Assembly (NCBI RefSeq): GCF_018143015.1
Contig: NC_054743.1
Location: 31,211,934-31,275,933, forward strand
Reading direction: 5' to 3'
Source: Lytechinus variegatus
Taxonomy: Eukaryota > Echinodermata > Echinoidea > Temnopleuroida > Toxopneustidae
Length of the DNA stretch: 64,000 nt
Below, one piece after another: positions 23,998 to 34,638 of this stretch. Under the pieces are notes generated by a model, which worked only from the letters and a program-made list of their open reading frames with translations, was not told the origin of the DNA and did not search any database. How positions within the stretch are numbered: the first letter of the stretch is position 1; each line of letters starts with the position of its first letter. The position numbers and the translations under genes were made by a program.

Positions 23998-24200
23998 GCA
24001 TAGGCGGCGGAAGCAGGGGACGGGGACGTGCCCCCCCCCTAGATTTGAGGAGGGGGAAGGGACGAAATTTGTTGTTGATAACCTTTTTTTTTGCTTGTCA
24101 ATTTTAGTTTCCTACGTCCCCCCCCCCAAAAAAAAAAATGTTTGGTTGATAACCTTTTTCTTTCTTTTTTTTTGCTTGTCAAAATTTTTTATATATTTAT
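23998..24200. repeat. C/G- and T-run-rich MITE-like fragment
   Basis: ggcggcggaagcaggggacg followed by two imperfect copies of a gttgataacctttttnttgcttgtca segment. It resembles one half of the hAT-like MITEs elsewhere (the gcttgtca word recurs at 32700), but no closing terminus is found. Confidence 0.45.
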
Positions 24201-24319
24201 ATATTAATGCCAACCTTTCGACCCTTTAACGAATCTTCATCAGGGATTATATGACCCAAAAGAAAAACAAATCGGAAGCAAATTATACTGAAAATAATGA
24301 AGGCATGCAACAAAAAACT

Positions 24320-25116
24320 GTATATATAGATTAAGCGACGATTTATCATAACTTAATCACAAATATAATAGACATATGACCTGCAAATGTAAAGCTTAGA
24401 ATCTCCTTTTTATCTGATATAACGTAGATTGTTCCTCATTCACGCATGAGTGAGCAAATTCAATTTGATGAAAGGATACCAAAAACTCATTTGGGCAGGG
24501 GGTATCCGAATTTCAACAAGAAAATCACATGCCAAAAAGGTCAATATCTGCTCTTTCATTTGATACCTTAATCACAAAAAATGACAAGAAGTAAAAGAGT
24601 CATGTTGCCTCGAAAAAATGCATGTATTTCAATAATTTCATTAAATAAACGTGTTTTCACCGGTTTCCCACAGAAGCTATCATGTTAAACAAAATACTTA
24701 ATGCATGGCTGATCGTCAACAAAACGGAGTGTCGAGTGAGTTTGAACGCTAGCCTGTAAAAACCTTTTCATTTTATGAAATTATTGAAATTCAAGCCTTA
24801 TTTCAAATAACCAGAACTTTGTTATTTCTTGTTTATTGTCTGTAATTTAGGTATCAAATTAAAAAGCAGATATTGAACTTTGTAAAAATGTGATTTTCGT
24901 TTTGAAACCCAGAGACAGCCCGCTAAATGACGTTTTTGTATCCCCTCTTCAAACTGTTTTGCTCCCTCATGCGCGAATGAGAAATAATTGAAGTAATTGC
25001 AGATGAAAGAAGAGATTCTAAGCTTTAAAATGGTAGGTCAGTTGTCTGTTGTTTTTGTGATTATGTTATGATAAATCATCGATAAATCTCGGTTTCTTTT
25101 TTTGTGGGACGCACTA
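24320..25116. mobile_element. Inverted-repeat MITE with TAGTGCGTCCC-type end
   Basis: Left arm gacgatttatcataacttaa (24338 on) and right arm ttatgttatgataaatcatc (25061-25080) are inverted copies, and the match continues through the cgcatgagtgagca region (24442) and ctcatgcgcgaatgag (24968). The right end gggacgcacta with TA fits a Tc1/mariner-type element. The left terminus looks damaged. Confidence 0.6.
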
Positions 25117-26965
25117 TATATATATATATGTTGTTTGAAAAAGTGCTCAATGCCATGTAGTAGAGCATAATTCTCTTACCTATTTGACGTCTGCACGAGA
25201 AACTTCCTTAAGGTGATCTTCATGCAAACTGACGGAATAGGCTATTTGTGTTGGGTGGTGGATTAATTTGATCCATTGACGGTTTCTGGTTCGGTTTCGT
25301 TCGGTGCCTTAATTCACTTGAAATCAGCTCAAACCTTTTGTTTAATGATAGAGTTTCTGTTTGCTATGATGATTACTTTCTACTCCAGGTGATATTGGGT
25401 TTTCTGTAGGGTAGTGTCTAGATTACGAGAGACGTCCAAGTAATCTTAATAATTTTGAGGCTGGTTTGGACGCTGATGGTTAGGCCAAGATGAATGAAGA
25501 ACTTTGTAATGTCTTTTCACTCCTTATCCTCCTTGCTCACGGATGCTCGTTGAAATAGTGTTTGTAAGTGCAACGTCTTTTGTTTAATTGTGACAGATCC
25601 TATAAGCCGGCGAGCACAAATTTCTCGGCTCCGTCGTAGGTACCCCTGGACATGCACGTCAAATTGCTTCTGACCTTCTCCCAGCAATGTTCTTGCGTGT
25701 CATGCATGACTGTTTCCAAATTCAATGACAGTTAATTTCTGGGCCCTGCAGGTAGACAATAGCTCAGTTGTGATGGAGGGATAACAATCAATGATATCAA
25801 ATACAATGAACAACAATGATTCCTTATCTGGGAGCTTAACCATGTTAGTACATCGGCTGTGCTGGTCGACGAATGTGGATTTTTTTTTTCTTGCTTTTAG
25901 TTACTCGTTGAATATGAACAAGCGTTAATTTGCGAGATCCGCTATCTCCGGTTTCGTAGGGATGGTGAACCTGGCCTGGAAGTCATTTTCCTGCATTGGC
26001 CTCATAGTTTTTTTTTCAAAGTGATGAATACTGGTGTTTCTGCCATACTGTTCTATAACTGACATGACCGATGTCTAATTTTCTTGTCGTCAACTCTGAC
26101 TCACGATCAATTTCTTCATTGGCAGACTTGTATTTACTTGTAATATTCTCATTCAATGGCTTCTTGCACTCCATGTGACTCATCTTTACTTACATTCCTT
26201 GTTTTATCGGAATGAAAGACTGACACTATTCCTGAAGTATAACTGAGTTTTTCATCATCCCGGAGCTTCTTTTGTAATTGTTTATTTATCCACCTAAATT
26301 CCATGCCATATCCAATCCTAGCATGAGAGATCAAACCCCAACTATCAAAATACACCTGAAAGAAGAAACATCGAATTCACGTTAACTTCGGACATGGAAA
26401 AAAGTAAAATGTCCAAACAAATATATATTTACCAAATATACCAAGAACAAGCAGCTCCTGTAATCTTTGCCTGGAGGAGAAAGTAACCATCATAAAAAAC
26501 AGAAACTAACTAATAAATGTCTGAGCCGATTTCAAAGTGCAGGCACCGATCGAGACTGCAACCATCGAAGTGACGAATTGATCTGCCACACCAAACAAAT
26601 AGCCGCTCTGCCTGAAGATCGCCTTTAGGAAGAGCTTGGAACCTCAGGTTGTAGATGTCCAACATGCAGGTATGAATATTATAATATTACACACTGCTAT
26701 ATAGCATCGACCGGCATTTCCAATATATGTTCCGTGTCCTTGAATCTTCGTTGTGGAGCGAGAACTCCTTATTATATCCCTTACTTAAGATTGTTGTATT
26801 GAGAGTGTACACAAGGAGAAAAATAATAGTTTTACTACGAAAAACGTTTGCCATGAAATAGTTCATTTCCCTTGCTGACGTCACGCATAGTCCATTTTTT
26901 CCCTCGGGCCGATGGCCCTCGGGAGAATAGTACTATATGATGTTCCTTCGATCTGAATAGTTTTA
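25117..26965. other. Intergenic stretch between genes A and B
   Basis: Higher-complexity sequence than its surroundings, but no open frame with recognisable similarity on either strand. It could be an old retroelement remnant. Confidence 0.3.
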
Positions 26966-27243
26966 GTCTATTTTTATTTTATTTCATTTCCAGGTACACA
27001 TAGTCATAACAATAGTCAAATTCATTACATTAAAAATAATCATCATACAACATCCAATATACAATATCAAATTTAAAAAAGGAAAGAACACCAGCTAATG
27101 CCTGGGGATTATCAGAAAAATCAAGTTTCTGTTACAAGACCCTCCTCATTAGCTGGTGCTAAAAAAAGAACACTAACATTAACATACAGTTCAATAAATA
27201 AATAAAAATGCCATTTGAAGACGTAATTGGCTAATGCAGGTTT

Positions 27244-27345
27244 AGAAGGAAAAAAGAAAGAAGGAATGAAGAAAAGAAAGAAAGAAAGAAAGAAAGAAAA
27301 GGAGAGGAAGAAAATGAGAAAACAAAAAGGAAAGAAAGAAAGCAA
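27244..27345. repeat. (GAAA)n-type purine-rich microsatellite
   Basis: Repeats of aaag/gaaa within the 3' region of the split LINE. The Lys/Glu/Arg-rich and Ser/Phe-rich frames here are artefacts. Confidence 0.85.
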
Positions 27346-27974
27346 AAGCTGGATAAAAGTGAAAAGGAGAAAAGGTGAAAGCAAAGTAAGAAGGCAGAAT
27401 TACAGATATGCATTTTTTTTTCTTAAACGATTGATGGTTAGAAAGAGGAAATGCAATGTTTGAATAAAAAAAATGTTTAAAATGCCTTTTCGATTAGTTG
27501 CATGTTAAATAGCAGCTCTTGAAGAGCATTACGAATTATATTGACATTTGGTTCCAGGCACGGGTCTCTCTCAGCCCTAGGAATTGTTTCCCAGAAGCGT
27601 GCAAACTATGAAAGCAAGTATATTTTAAAGCATTGCATCGCCTTCGGGCAAATGCATGAGTAAAAAATAATCTACTTTCCTTTTCCTGGGGTAAGGTAGT
27701 ATTTGTTTTGGCATATTATACAAACAAAATAGGCATTTATTCATAAAAGAAGTTGACAAGTAAAATCAATATATTTAATAACGGTGAGATGTTCAAAATT
27801 GTCAGACGTTCTGTGTATGTCAGATTTTTTGCATCATTGTATGAAAAACAAAAACGAGTAAAACGTCGTTGGACAGCTTCAAGGGCATGGATGTGATTCT
27901 TTTGATGCGGGAGCCAAACTGGGATACCGTACTCTATGATTGGCCTACATAGAGCAAAGAAAAGACGCTTGATA

Positions 27975-30947
27975 GTCCAGGATAGGCCCCATAGAAACTT
28001 GACCAAACCTTGTTTTTTTATATATACAATATTTTTTGATGGTTTCTTGTCAATTCGAGGGTGCTGATTACGAATCTGGATGATGCCACTCGTGTAACCT
28101 TGAGCATTTTCCGCAAATTGGCGAAATACAATATGGCCGCCAAAATATGCAAATTACCCATAAAAATCCTAAAATTGTCCGCACATTGGCTATGAAATGC
28201 ATGGAAGCGTGTGGCAGGAGTAAAATACACTCTGAATAAATAATTTTTGACAAAATATTTATTTTCCTGATATTCAAAATGGCCGCCATAGTCCATTGTA
28301 TACTCTATTATGTACAATATGAATAGGGAAAACTAATTTTTACAAAAATGAGCACTAAACCGCAAAAAATCGCGATATATGAACGAAATAATATTATGCA
28401 AATCATCATTACTAACGAGATATATCATTTATTATGTCATAAATGGGAACATTTTTGCATATTGATGTCTAAAATGGCCGCCACTGGCCCAAACAGTATT
28501 GCGTACAATGGCAATGGAGGCCAAAAAATTCACAAGAGTGATCACTAAAATGCATATTATTAAGATTAAACGAGTGGAATAGTGACAAAAAACATAATTG
28601 TTAACGAAATATATTATTAATATGCCATGTATGTGATGAATGTTGTATTTAGATATTCAAAATGGCTGCCAAAGGCCCTAAAAGCATTATTCACAATGAG
28701 AAAGTGGGGCAAAGAAATCACGAGAGTGATCACTAAAATGCATATTATATGTGATAAATTCATAGGATACTGTTTAAAAGCGTATTTTCTAACGAAATAC
28801 ATCATTCAGGTTTAAAGTTTGTGTTAAATACTGTATTATTACTTTCAAAATGGCCACCAGAGACATTAACAGTCTTATGCACAATGCAAAGTGGGAAACC
28901 AATATTCACAAGAGTGAGCACCATAAATACAGATATTAGTGATCTATGAGTAAAATATTGTCTGTAAGCATAATTTCTACTAAGAGATATCATTTATTAT
29001 GCCAGATAGGTGATAGATACTGTTATTGGAAAGTCAAAATGGCCGCTACAGGCCCTACGATATTATACACAATGTGAATGGGAACAAATTATTTCAGCAT
29101 AATTTGGCTTTGCTTGGCCAATTGGGGATGTATGAGTGAAATATCGTCTGAAAACATGATTTATAACAAAATATATGATATCTTATGTAATTTATGTGAT
29201 GAATGCTGTATTTTGACATTCAAAATGGCCGCCATAATCCCTATATTTATCATGTACAATGCGAATGGAGAAACTAATTTTCACAAGAGTGAGAATCATG
29301 AAATGCATATGACTGTGATATACGAGTAAAAATATTGTCTTAAACATGATTTATAACTAAATACATCACATATTGGCTGTGGAGGTTATGAATGCTGTAC
29401 TTTGAAATCCAAAATGGCTGCAATAGGTCCTAAAAGTATTATGTACATTGTAACATTAGACATATAATTTTGACAGAATTTGGCTTTGTTTGACTCTAAA
29501 TATTGCCTATTATTTTGAATTCTGATGCAAGGGTGAAATATTGTCTAACACCATGGTTTCTAACGAGATATATCATAATGTTGTGTATTTAAGGTGATAA
29601 ACACTGCATTTTTAAAGTGAAAATGGCCAACATAAGCCCTTATAGTATAATATACAATTTTAGTGTAGACAAATAATGTTCACAAAAAAGGCATATGGCA
29701 GCCATTTTGTATGTTGAAATACAGTATTTATCACATAAATTACATAAGAGATGATATATTTTGTCATAAATCATGTTTTCAGACGATATTTCACTCATAC
29801 ATCACCATTTGGCCAATCAAAGCCAAATTCTGATGAAATAATTTGTTCCCTCACATTGTGCGTAATATCTTAAGGGCCTGTAGCGGCCATTTTGATTTTC
29901 CAATAACAGTATTTATCACCTAACTGGCAGAATAAATGATATCTCTTAATAGAAATCATGTGCTTTCAGACAATATTTTACTCATAGATCACTAATATCT
30001 GCATTTATGGTGCTCACTCTTGTGAATATTGGTTTCCCACTTTGCATTGTGCATAAGAATGTTAATGTCTCTGGCGGCCATTTTGAAAGTAAAAATACAG
30101 TATTTAACACAAACTTTAAACCTGAATGTTGTATTTCGTAAGAAAATACGTTTTTAAACAGTATCCCATGAATTTATCACATATATATGCATTTTAGTGA
30201 TCACTCTTGTGATTTTTTTGCCCCACTTTATCATTGTGAATAATGCTTTTGGGGCCTTTGGCAGCCATTTTGAATATCTAAATACAACATTCATCACATA
30301 CATGGCATATTAATAATATATTTCGTTATCAATTATGTTTTTAGTCACTACTCCACTCGTTTAATCTTAATAACATGCATTTCAGTGATCACTCTTGTGA
30401 ATTTTTTGGCCCCCATTGCCATTGTACGTAATACTGTTTGGGCCAGCTTCGGCCATTTTAGATATCAAAATACAGAAATATTTCCATTTATGATATAGTA
30501 AATGGTATATCTCTTTAGTAATAATGATTTGCATATATCACTTCGTTCATACATCGCGATTTGTTTGCGGTTTAGTGCTCACTTTTGTGAAAGCTAGTTT
30601 TCCATATTCATATCGTACATAATATAGTATACAATGGACTATGGCGGCCATTTTAAATATGAGGAAAATAAATATTTTGTCAAAAATTGTTTTTTTCAGG
30701 GAGTATCTCACTCCTGCCACACAATTTCATGCATTTCGTAGCTAATGTGCGGACAATTTTAGGATTTTTATTGGTAATTTGCATATTTTGGCGGCCATAT
30801 TGGATTTTGCCAATTTGCAGAAAATGCTCAAGGTTACACGAGTGGCATCATTCAGATTCGTAATCAGCACCCTCGAATTGACAAGAAACTATCATAAAAT
30901 ATTGTATATATAAAAAAAACAAGGTTACGCCTCTCCTATCCTGGACT
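27975..30947. mobile_element. 3-kb foldback element built of about 188-bp tandem units in two opposed arms
   Basis: Termini agtccaggatagg (27975) and cctatcctggact (30935-30947) are exact complements. Left arm 27975 to about 29240, right arm about 29690-30947. Each unit carries one CAAAATGGCCGCC-type motif: left at 28129, 28275, 28470, 28658, 28846, 29035, 29221, 29410 and 29619; right (complement) at 29697, 29882, 30073, 30260, 30448, 30643 and 30790. Spacings are 146 and 195 near the left end, then 186-189, and mirror in the right arm (185-195, then 147). Flanked by AT on both sides. No protein coded. Architecture resembles foldback elements such as the sea urchin TU family, but I cannot confirm identity. 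Confidence 0.85.
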
Positions 30948-31469
30948 ATGAGTATGTTTTGGTTTCTAGAGTTAAATATTCTTCTGATAAACCCTGACAA
31001 TCGTGAACATCGATTAACAACACAATTTACATGTTCTGACCAGGATAAATCACGAGTGAAAATGATGCCAAGGTATTTGTAAGACTTAACCACTTGTAGG
31101 GGTTGATCACTTACATAATAGACATCGTTAATGGCATTTCTCGAGCTGATAATATGCATAATTTTGCATTTCAGTGTATTGAGTTCCATGTGATTGTCAT
31201 TACACCATATGACAAGAGAATTTAGGTCAGATTGCAACATTTCTACGTCATTCATTTGATTAATCGTGCGATATAAGACTGAATCATCTGCATATTGGGA
31301 TAAAGCCCGAATTTGTACATGTATAGTGGGAGCTCGTGGTGTCGACAAGCAATGGTCGATAAATCATCAAATAATGAAATATTTTGGGAAAAAATTGGTG
31401 TAATAGGGTAAAAAAGAAAAGTATATAAAATATATATATATATATTATTGAAAAATAAACAACAACAGA

Positions 31470-31662
31470 AACAATGAGTGACATCATTGACTTTTTTCTC
31501 TCTTCTGCATATCACTCCGTTATCCATAGTTTTTCGAAATTCCGAAATGTCATAAATCGTATTTTACATCCATATTGATGAAATTTGCAATGTAATGCTT
31601 GTATGACTTTTTTCTCATTTATTCCAAATCGACTATTTGTTGGCATTGGCTTGTCCTTTGAA
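31470..31662. mobile_element. TTAA-bounded MITE, truncated copy 3
   Basis: Right-hand part only: gagtgacatcattgac, tacatccatattgatgaaat and the terminus cttgtcctttgaa, in the same order as in copies 1 and 2. The left half is missing. Confidence 0.6.
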
Positions 31663-32520
31663 AACTAAGTTAAATATATCAAATACCATGACACAACTTT
31701 AAGACTTGCAGAGGAGACGATACATGTTTTCTTTTCGGTATTCCTGTTGGCTGGTTGGCACAGGTTTTAATGCTTCCCAAATCAAAGGAATTTATTAGTA
31801 TTCACCGTCTTAGATTAAATGGTCAGGTGCTGAAAAATGCTTTACTAACTTTGGTGTCGTACCTGTCCATCCAACATTTGGTCATTTACTGTCCAACATC
31901 TGCTGGTTAGTTTGATTCCCCGACTTCGAAGTTATAAGATCATAACCCAACCTCGATTTCATTAAAAAAGTCGCTTCACTCATTTCCAAAATTTGAAAAT
32001 AACGATGATTGTACAACGCCTACTTAGCTACGCGATCAAATGGGAGGCTGAATGTCACACATTCGTACCATTGCACACAAAACGTACCATCCAAAATGTA
32101 CCGTCCAAAATGTACCATTGCACGGCTTTAGCAGGTGACGTCACAATGCGATTTCATTGATTAAATAAAGCGCGTACAGCTCGCTGGCTAAATGCGCAAT
32201 GCTGTCCAAGATCATGTGCGCTTGTGGGGCCCGGCTTGTGGGATTTTGCTTTTCGCTTTCAATATTTTTGCTCCCTTTTCATTACTGCAGGGAAAAAACT
32301 TTTTTTTTTCGCTAGATTCCGAGGCGTTGTACAACACAAATAGCGAATATTCTTATTCGTGCGATGGTGCGAGATTTCGCATTCGGTGAAAGAAAGAAAC
32401 GCTCTATTCAACTCGGCTAACGCCTCGTTGAATAGAGCATCTTTCTTTCACCTCATGCGAAATCTCGCACCATCGCACTCATGCCTATTCGCTATTTGTA
32501 TACTGTTTCACAATTGTTTA
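31663..32520. other. Intergenic stretch
   Basis: No gene seen. A local inverted repeat at about 32349-32480 (tattcgtgcgatggtgcgag and its complement) forms a hairpin-like MITE fragment. Two copies of an accgtccaaaatgtaccat-type word lie at 32090-32120. Confidence 0.45.
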
Positions 32521-32524
32521 GATA

Positions 32525-33712
32525 TAAACCTTTCATTTTGACAGCCACTGCCCTATACTATTCTAGCAGTCATGGGCGGAAATCCTCAAAATACTAGGGG
32601 TATTTGGGGTCTTTGGTGATGCTAAGAAATATATAACTCAAAATGGGAATAGAACGTGCGTTTTGGGACGAGATGACCTTTTATTTTTATTTTTTGTTTT
32701 GCTTGTCAAATATATTTTCGTCGAAGAGACCTTAAATTTTAGGTAATAGCCTTCTTTTTTTTTTGCTTGTAAAATTTTCCAGACCCTTGTCCCCCTACCT
32801 TTTGGGAGAGATTTCCGCCCCTGCTAGCAGTACATGTATATACAACCTTCTGTCTAATGTTCCTATCCAGTTTATACACTTCGATGTAAGCTATTAAATA
32901 CCCTGTATTCATGTTGTTTGCGTAGACAACCTAGCCAACCATACATTCCATCGAAAAAAAATTAAATCGTTATCCCCCCATTTTTCAAATATAAAAATAT
33001 TTTTTTTTTTAAGTAAGGCTTTCATTTTGACAGCCACTGCCCTATACTATTCTAGCACTACATGGATATACAACCTTCTGTCTAATATCTGCCTATCCAG
33101 TTGATACACTACGATGTGAGCTATTAAATACCCTGTATTCATGTTGTTTGCGTAGACAACCTAGCCAACCATACATTCCATCGAAAAAAATTAAAATCGT
33201 TATCCCCCCATTTTTCAAATATAACAATATTTTTGTTTACAGTATAAACCTTTCATTTTGACAGCCACTGCCCTATACTATTCTATCAGTACATGTATGT
33301 ACAACCTTCTGTCTAATATCTGACTATCCACTTGATTAACTACGATGTAAACTATTAAATACCCTGTATTCATGTTGTTTGCGTAGACAACCTAGCCGAC
33401 CATAAATTCCATTGTTAAAAAGTTTAAATCGTTATCCCCCCATTTTCCAAATATAAAAATATTTTTTTGTTTAAAGTATAAACATTTCATTTTTACAGCC
33501 ACTGCCCTATACTATTCTAGCAGCATATGCAACCTTCTGTCTAGAATATCGGCCTATCCATTACATACACTACGATGTAAGCTATTAAATACTCTGTATA
33601 CATATTGTTTGCGTAGACAACCTAGCCGATCATACATTCCATCGAAAAAAGTTTAAATCGTTATCCCCCCCCCCCCATTTTTCTAATATAAAATATCTTT
33701 GTTTACACTATA
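32525..33712. repeat. Tandem array of about four 228-bp units
   Basis: Units begin aaacctttcattttgacagc (or variants) at about 32526, 33017, 33245 and 33479. Shared landmarks are ccctatactattctagcag, gtttgcgtagacaacctagc and cgttatccccccattttt. The first unit is split by the MITE at 32571-32823. Confidence 0.85.
32571..32823. mobile_element. hAT-like MITE with 8-bp target-site duplication
   Basis: Ends catgggcggaaatc and gatttccgcccctg (inverted, one mismatch). Flanked by CTAGCAGT at 32563-32570 and 32824-32831. The other array units show the intact target (ctagcagtacatg or similar). The 8-bp duplication and CA...TG ends fit hAT. Confidence 0.85.
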
Positions 33713-33921
33713 GTTATGTGTCATATTGTTTAGGCAGGCCTATAGCAGCCTAACCAGTAAGAAGTCCGACATTCCCATGAAACCTAACCATATCCACGGT
33801 GGCCGTAATGACATTACTAATATCGCTATCCATAATTTACCTGGACCATCATGTTTCATCATGTCCTTGAGGAAATGAAGATCTTTTTCTCGGCCTAATT
33901 GTTGACTTTAATTGCAATTGA

Positions 33922-33927
33922 TTTATT
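33922..33927 (-). promoter_or_regulatory. Possible polyadenylation signal of gene B
   Basis: AATAAA on the minus strand about 320 bases past the stop codon. One of several possible sites in AT-rich sequence. Confidence 0.25.
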
Positions 33928-34247
33928 TACTGACAATTCGTCGATTCGGGGTTTTATAAAGACCATAATGACACCATATACATACAAATAAATATCATAT
34001 ATTATATTTTTAGATATTGAACTAGTTTGGGAAAAAAATACAAATCATTTGTGAACAGAATTGTATTACCTATTTCCATAATGGCTAAATTGTGGAGGTC
34101 ATCATTCTCCCTCCCTCTCTTCTCTCTCTCTCTCTCTCCCTCCCTTACTCTTTCTATGCATTCTTTCGCTTTTTAATGTCTCTGATCGTGAGGTCGCTTC
34201 TTATTGATGCCAAACACACGCCATAATTTGGGATATTCAGTTCATCT

Positions 34248-34638
34248 TCAGTTGATATCATGAACTATTACCCCCGAAATATAGCTTATGTTTCCATTTT
34301 CATCGTTGCATTCATCCTCTATTCTATGTATCGTGTATATGTCGTTGTTCACCGCAACTCCATTTGAAATGTCATTTGTGCGTCCCTTCCCATCAGCCTC
34401 TAGTGTGATTGCACTTTCTGTAAGGTTTTCCAAAGGGTTCCGATTGCACATGGCCCTCTTTCGTCCACTATCATCATGATCGTCCTCCAGTGCAAAAATG
34501 GGGTTTTCATGGCTGTTATCAACCGATATGACGTGTACGTTTTCATAATTATGTCCATTGTCGACGTCATCCCCGAACATTTCCTTCGGTCCTGGCTGTG
34601 ACGTCACAGATTTAATGTCTCCATCACACGTGTCTCGT
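34248..34638 (-). CDS. Gene B exon 11 (long acidic tail)
   Basis: About 130 residues, rich in Asp, Glu and Asn, with no membrane segment. ENPIFALEDDHDDSG resembles the NPAFIMEDDK end of gene A. Acceptor attaaag, stop TGA at 34250-34248. A longer tail than is usual for SLC22 proteins. Confidence 0.8.

Larger units (their letters stand above)
26970..31348 (-). mobile_element. CR1-like LINE remnant split by a foldback element
   Basis: Two minus-strand RT pieces. The first, 31348-30950, contains SQYADDSVLYRTINQMNDVE, YKYLGIIFTRDLSWSEHVN and LSGFIRRIFNSRNQN. The second, 27972-27737, contains RLFFALCRPIIEYGIPVW and the following region, ending in TAA. They are consecutive parts of one ORF: the frame continues if 27975-30947 is removed. 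A 3' UTR with a GAAA-rich microsatellite (27244-27345) runs to an AAATA-type tail at about 26970. The 5' side is truncated and frameshifted near 31340. An inactive fossil. Confidence 0.75.

Noticed and set aside
26149..26355. Small open frames in 25.1-26.9 kb as a possible gene
   Set aside because: Short, with no domain or splice pattern that joins them.
27227..27463. Lys/Glu/Arg-rich frame, and Phe/Ser-rich frames opposite
   Set aside because: Produced by a GAAA-type microsatellite in the 3' region of a LINE.
28129..30802. CRISPR-like regular repeats
   Set aside because: Units are 188 bp, similar along their whole length, reverse in orientation at a centre, and lie in a eukaryotic transposon.
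34288..34479. 63-codon plus-strand frame
   Set aside because: Antisense shadow of gene B exon 11.
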